From contig JACMZG010001913.1 in NCBI GenBank assembly GCA_018340805.1, positions 27,450,643 to 27,514,642 on the forward strand: 64,000 nt of DNA. The letters run 5' to 3'. This document shows positions 45,233 through 64,000 of the stretch, in pieces (position 1 is the stretch's first letter; every line of letters begins with the position of its first letter). The position numbers and the translations under genes were made by a program. The notes beneath the pieces were generated by a model that was given only the letters and a program-made list of their open reading frames with translations, made no database searches and was not told the origin of the DNA. The stretch comes from Microvelia longipes (lineage: Eukaryota; Arthropoda; Insecta; Hemiptera; Veliidae).

Positions 45233-45741
45233 CAATGGCGGACTGAGCCAAAAAGGCCCGAGGAGGGTTTGGCTTATAGGGGTCCAAACCTACATCTCAA
45301 AGGCCTAATATAGGGGGAGGGTGTCCATAATGCATCTCAGAGGGGTCTACTTTTAACTAGAGTAGTATTAATGATTATAGTAAGCTTAATTAAATTTATT
45401 TAATTTTAATTTCATGTTTAAAAAAATAAATCAAATAATATTATTTTATTAAAGTAAACTTATGTAAATAAAAAAATAAGTAAGTATGAAATAAAGTTAA
45501 ATGAAATTATTAACTGAAATTTTTAACTAAACTATATTATGTTTAATATTTAGGGCCCTTTTGTACTACTCTAGAGTACCTAAGAGTATTGGGCCCCTTT
45601 ATTATGTGTTATGAATATATCAAATATTAAATATGTTAATATTTTTTTTTTAATTTTCTTTGTTTTTTCTTTAAGATTATTTATGGCTGAGGGGTCCAAG
45701 GAAGGCTGCCGCCCTCGCTCTCAGTGGTTAGTCCGCCCCTG
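45233..45741. mobile_element. hAT-type MITE with 8 bp target duplication
   Basis: A 509 bp element starting CAATGGCGGACTGAGCC and ending GGTTAGTCCGCCCCTG, so the termini are imperfect inverted repeats of the CAGGGGCGGACT type. CACATAGA is duplicated exactly at 45225-45232 and 45742-45749. The interior is AT-rich with GGGGCCC-like patches and no transposase. Confidence 0.9.
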
Positions 45742-46360
45742 CACATAGACAGATAAGTGAAGAGGTGATAGATCTTCTAGTAACATAGATAAATCTTTCC
45801 TATGAAACTTATGAGATTGTTAATATCTATATTAGTATCTTTGTGTGCGTAGAGTTATATATTCACAGTGCGATTTTAGATTTCATGTTATATATTTGAA
45901 ACTTGACTCAGTTTTACAATATATAATTGTGGCAGTCCTTTCAGTTTTTCCTTCGTTTTGTTATATGTTTCTCTATTTTTTCATCCCCTGTTTTGCTTCT
46001 TCGTCCTTCTACTGATCTCTTATCTTTTTGTTTGTCATCTTTATACTTTTGTTTGTGTTATCGTCCTACTCCTCTAGATAGTTATACATAATTGTAAATT
46101 GGCCTAAATGAGCCCGTTACTATAGTATATAAATAAAAATAAATAAATAGTTGATCTTTCCTTTTGAAATCTTTAAGATTTAACCATTACAGACTTTCAA
46201 TCTTCGAAGTTGTGACTCTCTGGCGAGGTAAGTATTGTAGCGCCACTAATGGACGTTTCAAACCTTGCTGAATGGATCCTTTAACCCTCCATGCCCGGTC
46301 ACAAGTCCGTGGGTCAGAGTATAGCATTTATCCCTGTCTACAGCTTCGAATTCATTTCTG

Positions 46361-46489
46361 CTTTAGTTCCCATACCTCTTAACTTCCCCGTTTTAATTGT
46401 TTATTGGTATAGCTGATCATCACAAATTGTCTAATTCGTCACTTTCAGCGTTTTAAGTTTCAATATGTAATATATATATATTATATATA

Positions 46490-46538
<49 letters not shown>

Positions 46539-46723
46539 TATATATAATATATATAAATATAAACTAAAGCTAGTACTAGTTGCACATTTACATGGGTTTA
46601 GCGCTGAATAAGTTGACGAGTCCAAGAAAACTCAAGTTTACTGTATTAGTTGACATGGGCCAATTAGAAAAGCCGATACTAAATTAAATTGAATAGTTAT
46701 TTGGACGTTACTGTGATTGCCAG
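46361..46723 (-). repeat. Dispersed repeat with internal (TA)n
   Basis: 46562-46723 matches the complement of 42654-42810, while 46361-46460 matches 42811-42897 in direct orientation. The two halves thus point opposite ways across the TA array (about 46466-46556), unlike the copy at 42.65 kb. Confidence 0.7.
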
Positions 46724-47040
46724 GTAATTATAGTCATGGCTATGACTATAAACCATAATCATCGTCATTGAGCAAAATTTAAGGTAACGATAAACAAATA
46801 TTAGTATATTATGCTGCTAAGCAGCAAAATGGAATGTTGCAGACGAGTTTTATAAATAAGCCCCCGAGCCGAAGGCCAGGGGAGGCTATAGATATAAACA
46901 TAAGAAATTATTTTTTTTTTAATTTTATAATTAATTTTTATCGGTTTAGGCAAAAAATTAAGATTACAATAAATAATTTAATTAAAACAATTAACATATA
47001 ACTTAAATCAATAGTGAAGAAGAAAAGAGTTTTTAAATAC

Positions 47041-47172
47041 TTGCCACGGGATTTTAGAAGCAGCGAAAATTGCTTTAAAGTTGTTGTAAACCCTTACAAT
47101 GTCAGATAGAGTTGGTCTGGTAGTTGTTACACGACCAATTTTCTTTTGTTTTTTATTATTATTCTGATTCAT
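47041..47172 (-). CDS. Possible first exon of a small unassigned gene
   Basis: An ATG at 47172 opens 44 codons starting MNQNNNKKQKKIGRV and ending AASKIPWQ, followed by a possible donor GTATTT. The segment is Lys/Asn-rich, then helical. It points away from the V-ATPase gene, whose start codon is 682 bp to the right, so the pair could share a divergent promoter. A phase-compatible candidate last exon lies at 43177-43064. No homologue is recognised, and chance or transposon origin is not excluded. Confidence 0.3.
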
Positions 47173-47772
47173 TATACTTAATAGCAAAATTAGTTTACCT
47201 TGTTTACAGTTTTAGTAATTATTCACAATATTTTATATTTGTGACTTTATTTAAACAAAATAAATTAAATAAATAATGAAATAAAGGACAAAAAACATCA
47301 AAAATTCTGACGATTCATGAACAGTTAAAAAAAGCCATGAATATCAGTGTTGCCAATATTTTATGTAAACGTATTTTATAAAAATGTTTAATAGTTTATA
47401 ATACATCTTGTTTTAAGTCATAATGCATAGAAAATAATTTTATCTACTTACGACTGCAAAATTAGTCATTACTTTGGGTAATTCTCTTCCCCCTAGGGTA
47501 CATTTAAATATAATCGTAAAAAAGTCGAAAAACCCTAGGAGGAGAAATAAATGAGTTGAGGTTTATTTGGAAGATTATTGAGTTTGTTTCGGTGTTTTTC
47601 GTCTTGTAAACGTGATTATTAGGTATAATAATATTTTTAACTTAAAACTATGTCTTTAAAGTGGAAATAATGTAAATCTTTACTTAGGTTTGCTTTATAC
47701 AGCATAGATTAAAGTTAAGTTGGTACCAACTGTAAAATAAAATAAAATCAGTGGGGTGGGCCGATCAGCTGT

Positions 47773-47778
47773 TCAGTT
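47773..47778 (+). promoter_or_regulatory. Candidate initiator for the V-ATPase B gene
   Basis: TCAGTT, the classic arthropod initiator, lies 81 bp upstream of the ATG (47854). No TATA box precedes it at the usual distance. A TTTTATTTTAG acceptor-like sequence ends at 47835, so the 5' UTR could instead be spliced from a distal exon. Confidence 0.35.
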
Positions 47779-47853
47779 CTGCACTTTGTAGAACGTCGTC
47801 TTATTTTTTTCCATTGATTTCAAGTTTTATTTTAGGATTTTGCCGAGAAAACG

Positions 47854-58261
<10,408 letters not shown>

Positions 58262-58263
58262 AT

Positions 58264-58269
58264 GTAAGT
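58264..58269 (+). other. Candidate splice donor 2 nt after the V-ATPase stop codon
   Basis: The stop TAG (58259-58261) is followed by AT and then GTAAGT, a consensus donor. If used, the 3' UTR is spliced; one candidate acceptor is TATATTTTTCAG ending at 59770. A junction this close to the stop would not be expected to trigger decay of the mRNA. Confidence 0.4.
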
Positions 58270-59010
58270 CCTTATCTAAGAAAGTAACATTTAAGACTTA
58301 GTTACCAATACATCCTATCTAATACATGCTATGTAATCTATTGAACCTTAGTGGTATGAAGTGGTCTTCCATTATCATCCAACAATGATCATAAAATCTA
58401 TCTTGGGTAACCTGGCTGGCGGCTTTAGCGCTCCATCGTGTAATGTATCCTTGGGAGTTTGCTACAAGCATCTTTAAAGATGAATTAATATGTGGTTCTC
58501 ATCTCTCCCTCATCATGTACTATAATCCATTATTAAACCTCTATCTACATACACCTTATACTGAAATGACCTTGGCTAAAACCACTCTTCAAAAAGATGT
58601 CATCTTGATTGCGTGTTAAGTGTAAATCTATGCAGTAGTTTAACATGATGTAGGGGTGAATGGGTTGTCTATAATGAAGTTTAGCTTTATTGGGCATGGT
58701 CAGTATAAGTATATACTTATACCATTTCAAGAGAATATGTAATTGTACTGTTCATGTAGGGTAGGTTCAAAACTGGAGTTTATGTGGACTGGATTATAGC
58801 CAACAGGAATCAATTTCTCTTGTTGGTATGTTATGCTACCTGAGTGATCTCACCATTTGGTGGGTGGAGTTCCCTATAAGTATGGACTCCATCTACTCCA
58901 GTGCTTAATTAAAATATAGAAATTATAATTTTATGTCCGTGAATTCCTCAAATAGTCCCAATGTCATAATGACCAAAAATGAAACCAACTGGTTTAACAT
59001 CTTTTTTTGG
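58270..59010. other. Downstream of V-ATPase gene, no further gene seen
   Basis: Either 3' UTR or its intron. Apart from short open frames with no domain, nothing is recognisable. Confidence 0.4.
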
Positions 59011-59014
59011 CGTA

Positions 59015-59531
59015 GTTAATTTTGGGTTACCCATGCAACACAGGATTTTGCTAAGAAAACAAAAATAGAAAAAAAATAAATTGGAAGGTTAGTTTTTATT
59101 GAACTTTTTGGGTTCTAGGGATGAACACAAGACATTTTGCCCTACATATTTTTGTCTAAAATTGCAATTGGTGGAAATAAGTGTAAAAATTGGACATTTT
59201 AACTTAAAATTGAAGCTTAAATTGGCATAAGTAAGAATTTTCCTAGAGTATTAATGGCTTATTTTTGGCTTAAGAACACGAATCATTTATCACCTTACTC
59301 TTATTTAAGGTATTTATAGTCAATAATGCTTCTAGTTCCAGGGAAAATAAATACGCTGAATTATTTTTTTTTAAATTAAAAATGCAGTAAAGCCTTAGTC
59401 AAAAATTTGTAGGAGGCTAAATATCTATATTCATCCCAAAACACAAAAAGCTCAATACTTGTTTACTTTCTAATTTACTTCTTTCTATTTTTCCCCAAAA
59501 TCCGGTGTTACACGGGACACCCTAAGTTAAC
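59015..59531. mobile_element. TIR MITE, GTTAA...GGGTGTCCC type, TA flanks
   Basis: Left end GTTAATTTTGGGTTACCCAT and right-end complement GTTAACTTAGGGTGTCCCGT match imperfectly over ~36 bp, and both ends are flanked by TA (59013-59014 and 59532-59533). Internal halves are partly inverted copies of each other. The same family occurs at 25555-26060 and 57790-57960. Confidence 0.7.
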
Positions 59532-59539
59532 TAATCTTC

Positions 59540-60960
59540 CAAAAGAAGTTGAACACAAAAAATAGCCCAGGTTTCATTAATTTAAGTCTAATATTTCAAT
59601 ATTTAAGAGAGAGGGGCAAAATTTGGTCCTCCCTGTACAGTTACTGAACCAACTTTAGTTCTACAAGCGTTTTTAATAATGATTTATATTTTATTTTTTA
59701 TTTTCATAAAACACTGTTTACATCTTTAGAAACTTTGGTCGTTCAACCCAAAATTTTATATATTTTTCAGATCATTCCCTTAATGAAAATTGAAGAAATA
59801 AATCAGTATCAAGAACATCTCTATAAAGTTGAATCATTGGAAAAAAACAATACAAATAGTTTTATCTCTTGCTTTCCCGCTCTCCTATTTTGCAAGGATG
59901 GAAAGTATTGTTATTTAAAATAAAAACATTCCAAATTTTTTATCATAAATTTAAATTCATGTAGATGGAAATTTCTATTAATACTAGTTCATCTTTAGCT
60001 TTACAAACTATGAAAATGTAAATAAAGAAAAAAATTATCATGAGAAAATGTTATTAATTTTAATGTATTATTGAGTTTTATTGTGTATATGGTGATTTTA
60101 TTAAGTGTTAATATAATAAAAATGTTAAATATTAATTTGTAACTGTATTTTTCTGCTGTTGTTGATGATTTAGTCGTAGGAATCATTTGTGAATACGACG
60201 TAATTATTTACAGCGACAGTATTGGGGTTTAGGGGATGTTTAGTACCTTTTCTTTTATTTAAAATTTGCAAGTTTTTTAAGGAATTTAATTAAAAATGTG
60301 AATTAAGTTAAAAAACTATACTTGACAATAATTAATACAGTGTTTGAGTGCAAAAAGTATAGTACCAGTACCATCTTTAACTGCTGAGGAAGGTTTAACT
60401 AATTGTTGACTTTTAAGTTCCAGAGTTCCCAAACCTAAAAATAAATGAATAAATGTTTATTTGTTATTAAAAAGGCTCAAAGGAAGGTGAGTGCATAGAG
60501 GAATATATACTAATCAGTCCTACTAATCGGTGTATACTAATATCCTTATCTGTGTGTGAGTGATTCTTTTGCACTGAAAAAGCCTTACTAAAATTGTCTT
60601 ATTCCAACTCTGCATACCTGGCAAAGCCCCGAGTCATTATTGTACTTATCCATTACTTAAAGTGTGTACTAAATTAACATTTTTAATTATTTATTTTAGG
60701 ATTTAGATTATATTAATTCTGTAAATGGTGAGAGACAACACTTGAGAACCTGAGCTTTACTTTGGTTTGTAAAGTGAGGTCCTTGGTTCCTCAGTGATAC
60801 TGGAACTTATTTTTTTTAACTAATAATTTTCAGTAAAAGCATGTACTGTAAATTTATTATCATTAATGTTTGAAAATATATACAAATGTAATTTTATGGT
60901 TAATAAAAAAGAAGTATGTTATTACACTGTTTTATTTTGACTTAATAATTAATTCATGTT
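59540..60960. other. Intergenic, no gene seen
   Basis: AT-rich sequence between two convergently transcribed genes (V-ATPase on plus, the unassigned gene on minus). The candidate 3' UTR acceptor is at 59770. AATAAA occurs near 59920 and elsewhere but is not diagnostic in such AT-rich DNA. Confidence 0.4.
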
Positions 60961-60967
60961 CATAGAG

Positions 60968-60980
60968 TTTATATATATAT

Positions 60981-61012
<32 letters not shown>
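60968..61012. repeat. (TA)n microsatellite
   Basis: TA run followed by a GT-rich tract, adjacent to the end of the coding-like segment at 61034-61290. Confidence 0.9.
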
Positions 61013-61033
61013 GTCAGTGTGTATGTGTGTGTC

Positions 61034-61290
61034 TTTTTTTTTGTTTGGAACTCTTAGGAATAGCCACAACTCAAAAGATTATTTTTGATATCCTCTGCAT
61101 ACTTTTCTTGTTCATTACTTTCTTCTTGTAATCTTGCTGTGGCTCTCATGATCTTTGTTTTGTTTGTTGTGGTTCTCCTGTTCTTTATTTTTATGATGTG
61201 TTGCTTTGAGATTTTCTATTCTGAGGCTCTCTATTTGAACTGTCAGCTTTACTTGTTTTTTTTTGTCTCATCGCACAAGCATTCGTCTTT
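61034..61290 (-). other. Purine-rich coding-like segment with terminal A-run
   Basis: One minus-strand frame reads QVKLTVQIESLRIENLKA and continues Lys/His/Asn-rich to a stop near 61120. A second frame covers LQEESNEQEKYAEDIKNN and stops near 61056, followed 13 nt later by nine A. The two frames overlap, as if one indel separated them. Possible readings: the third exon of the unassigned gene at 61906-63785 (a CCTCAG acceptor near 61207 is in phase with its second exon), or the 3' end of a retrotransposed sequence. No family is recognised. Confidence 0.3.
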
Positions 61291-61905
61291 TCCACCATAG
61301 TTTCCGTATTTTCTTTTTATCCTTGAAACATTTTAATATTTAACATTTTGTTAACTTTCTATTAATAATTAAAATTAAATTAATTAATAACAGGATGGAA
61401 TCAATGAAATGAATAAAAATCATTTTTTTACATGAAATAAGGTTATAGAACAATAACTGCTAGCTGAAGCTGATAGCTAATGCTTAATTTTTCAATTTTT
61501 TACTCACTCACACAGATTGTAATTTCTTATAGCTGGAACGTTTAGGTATCACTTTTTTCCACTTTAAAGATTTTATGTTGTAAGAAACTCATCTGATTTT
61601 TCTTGAAATTTTAAATTTATTTTTATATAATAATTTTTGTTGGAAAGGTGACACTAATTTTAATATTTTGATGACATCACGACATCAGAGTCTTCCTTTT
61701 TGGAGTTTTATATAGTTGTTTCTTATATGCTACATGCCTTATCTACAAAATTAATTTATGTAAATTTATAATACAATTATTTTTCTGTTCGTCAATAAAA
61801 TTGATCAATAAAGTTACAATTCCTAGCATTAACTTATACTCCTCAAAATCTGTAACACATATCTCAATTAATTTCTAAATAATAAGCACATATATGTATA
61901 CTAAC

Positions 61906-63785
61906 ATATCGATAAGCTGGAGAGTCTGCTGTTCTTGCTTCAGCACTTGATCCTGGTGTTGCTTCAGCATCTGCAGGTATTCAGACAGCGCCTTGTCATC
62001 CGTGAGTGGGGTGTCATTACACATTGGTTTACCTGCATATGGTCCTTGCCCTAGATCACACCACTCCACTGTTTTATTTAAAACTATATTATTGTATACC
62101 TAGTAGTTTTCAGTATCCGGTGCCATATAAAAATTGTAGGATTGCCAACCCCTTTTTAAAGATAAAGCTTTTCCTAGTTCTGAACTTGGCAACACTGAGG
62201 TTATAATATGATTTCCTACAATTTGTTAACTTTTTGTTGTGTTCTCTTATTATTTTACTCTTTTTGTTGTGTTCTCTTATTATTTTACTCTTTTTGTTGT
62301 GTTCTCTTATTATTTTACCTCTACTCTTTTTGTTGTGTTCTCTTATTATTTTACTCTTTTTGTTGTGTTCTCTTATTATTTTACTTTTTTGTTGTGTTCT
62401 CTTATTATTTTACCTTATTATTTTACTCTTTTGTTGTGTTCTCTTATTAATTTTACTCTTTTTGTTGTGTTCTTATTATTTTACTCTTTTGTTGTGTTCT
62501 CTTATTATTTTACTATTTTTGTTGTGTTCTCTTATCGTGTATTTTTTTATGAAAAATATTAATAAATAGATGAAAACAAATAGTTCTTTAACAAAAGAAA
62601 TATTCATTATTCTCATGTATCATTAGTTATGATAAACTTCATCAGTGGAAGTTAAGGCCTTGTAATGTTCATACCCTTATGATGTCACATCAACCAGGGA
62701 AATTTATTTTTGGTATACTTGCATTGTGTTCCCTCCACCAACATTGGGGGAACCAATAGATCTCCCACAATCCGTGCCACAAAAACTACTATACTAGGTA
62801 TACCATAGTGTCTATGAGTAAGACTTCTCTCAATCCTCAGTTACATGTGGTTACTTTTAGTCTCAAGCCGGCCTTGCTTTAAATTTCAGTTTGTAAGCCA
62901 ACTTACAAAAAGGATTAAGGGGGGCTAAGCCCCTAGTAAGGTTTCTTTTTCAATCTTTAGGGGAAAAAGTTGGCTTAGTTGTCAAATTTAAAGGTTTATT
63001 CTTTTTTGTATTGATACTTTTTTCTATTTTTATTGATATAATTTTTGTATTTTTTTCTCTTGTGTTCTTTTTTTAATTTTTTTTTTGCTTACTTAGTATT
63101 GTAAAGGGCCTGTGCCCACATGTTTGCAAAAAAATAAATTAAGAGGGTGCTAACATGATATTTCGGAGAGCTTAGGTCATTAAGTCTATCTTTGTCTCAG
63201 ATATGTTTTTTAGTAGAAATGAGTAGCAAGAACAAATAGTTTCATTATTCACAAATAGTTTTTAAGTTTTCAATTAATGTGTAAGTATTAAGACCCTACG
63301 AAAATTCATTAATAAATAAAGCTGTGAAGTCATCATCAGTGCCGGCAAGTCAAAAAGAAAGAGTCCAAAAATAGGTATAGTTTAACTGTCTAAAACTTGG
63401 AAACTAACACCATTAAAATGGTTTTTATTATATTTATTAAATATAATAAATTGCTGGAGTTGAATTTTGGTAAATTAACCAAGTATGTTTACTAATCAAC
63501 AGTAGGTAGAGTAGTCAGTCATTCCTGATATTTTTAAGTTAGAAAAATAAAAGTAAGCTGGTTGAATATACCTCTAGAGCTTTGTGCAGTATTTGGACAT
63601 ATTGATTGTAAGGGATTCTCTTCATCAATATCTTTCAAGTATTTGCTGCTTAGTTTGAGCTGAAACTCCTTGGGCTGGTTAGATAGGATGTCAACTAGAG
63701 TTAGAGGCAGAGTCAGCTTGGTTGCATCTGACTCCTCACCAGCCTCAACACCCTCCATCAGCTTGTCCACTTCTAAAGTGTTCAT
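61906..63785 (-). CDS. Unassigned Gln-rich, probably coiled-coil protein, first two coding exons
   Basis: Exon 1 (63785-63572) starts at an ATG and encodes 71 aa: an acidic N-terminus (VDKLMEGVEAGEESD), LTLPLTLVDILSNQP, and KLSSKYLKDIDEENPLQS. It ends at GAG|GTATAT. Exon 2 (62068-61906) follows an AAAACAG acceptor and joins in phase, giving VEWCDLGQGPYAGKPMCND and then LSEYLQMLKQHQDQVLKQEQ with QTLQLID, a helix with coiled-coil spacing. It ends at a GTTAGT donor, so at least one more exon is needed to its left; a weak candidate is 61034-61290. Codon use and splice sites look genuine. I do not recognise the family; Gln-rich coiled coils of this kind occur in centriolar and scaffold proteins, but that is only a resemblance. 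Confidence 0.7.
62231..62535. repeat. 30 bp pyrimidine-rich minisatellite, ~10 units, within an intron
   Basis: TTTTTGTTGTGTTCTCTTAT then TATTTTACTC repeats with 30 bp spacing at 62231, 62261 and 62291, followed by units of 28-36 bp. It lies in the intron between the two exons of the minus-strand unassigned gene. All three plus-strand frames are open for 80-111 codons because the unit lacks stops; none is a gene. Confidence 0.93.
62580..63500. other. Intron and repeat-like sequence, no separate gene
   Basis: Within the unassigned gene's first intron. Near 63330-63350, TCATCATCAGTGCCGGCAAG is the complement of the start of the hammerhead-like cores seen elsewhere, but no GAAA half is present. 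Confidence 0.4.
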
Positions 63786-63930
63786 GGTGTCAAAATTCTA
63801 TTGAAAGAAGAATGAGGGTAAAAATATTTTTAAAAATACAATTGCCTTGGAACCCTGAAGAATTTGAAATTTCTGAAATCCCACCTAGCCCAGATACTTT
63901 ATCTTAATTTAAACTGGTGATAAAGATTTT

Positions 63931-64000
63931 GTGGTGTGATGGTTAGCACGTTCGCCTTCCACCCAGACAGTTGGGGTTCAATCCCAGTCAAAGCCTCCAA
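63931..64000 (+). repeat. tRNA-derived SINE head, cut by window edge
   Basis: GTGGTGTGATGGTTAGCAC (box A) and GGGGTTCAATCCC (box B) with the same intervening pattern (GCC[TG]...CCCAGA[CT]AGT) as the SINE at 54647. The body continues outside the window. Confidence 0.65.

Noticed and set aside
63534..63785. 83-codon complete small protein
   Set aside because: The frame beyond 63572 is intron read-through; a GTATAT donor and an in-phase second exon at 62068 explain it better.

Overview
This is nuclear DNA from an animal, very probably an insect: AT-rich, intron-rich, full of (TA)n arrays and transposable elements. A V-ATPase B subunit close to the insect form and a BEL/Pao LTR retrotransposon support this; the species cannot be fixed from the sequence. 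Most long open frames are repeat artefacts. Two conserved genes reconstruct cleanly from exon pieces with consensus splice sites and unbroken phase.

Layout. 1-8.3 kb is gene-poor and holds (TA)n arrays, a TA-flanked MITE (4041-4442), two copies of a dispersed repeat carrying a 5S-rRNA-like segment, and a ~110 bp minisatellite (5701-6817) made from that repeat's tail. 8331-19894 looks like one DNA transposon bounded by matching terminal inverted repeats and a 7-8 bp target duplication. It was later invaded at a (TA)n tract by a full-length, frame-damaged BEL/Pao element (10314-19776, minus strand). 20-28 kb holds a decayed non-LTR retrotransposon end, more dispersed repeats, inverted repeats and a 41 bp degenerate tandem array.

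Genes. 41122 to 28161 (minus) is a 14-coding-exon cationic amino-acid transporter of the SLC7A/CAT type, 615 aa. 47854-58261 (plus) is the complete V-ATPase B subunit, 10 coding exons, 497 aa. The two are divergently arranged; the 6.7 kb between their start codons holds repeats, an hAT-type MITE and a possible small minus-strand gene (exon at 47172-47041). At the right end, 63785 to 61906 (minus) holds the first two coding exons of a Gln-rich, probably coiled-coil protein that I cannot name.

The two conserved genes are functionally related in a general way, since amino-acid import and lysosomal acidification both feed TORC1 signalling; nothing in the sequence shows that they are co-regulated. 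The most unusual material is in the repeats: 5S-derived segments inside a dispersed repeat, inverted repeats with hammerhead-ribozyme-like cores resembling Penelope-type elements, a G17-CG-C17 palindrome, and many short near-perfect hairpins in the transporter introns. I found no new defence or biosynthetic system.
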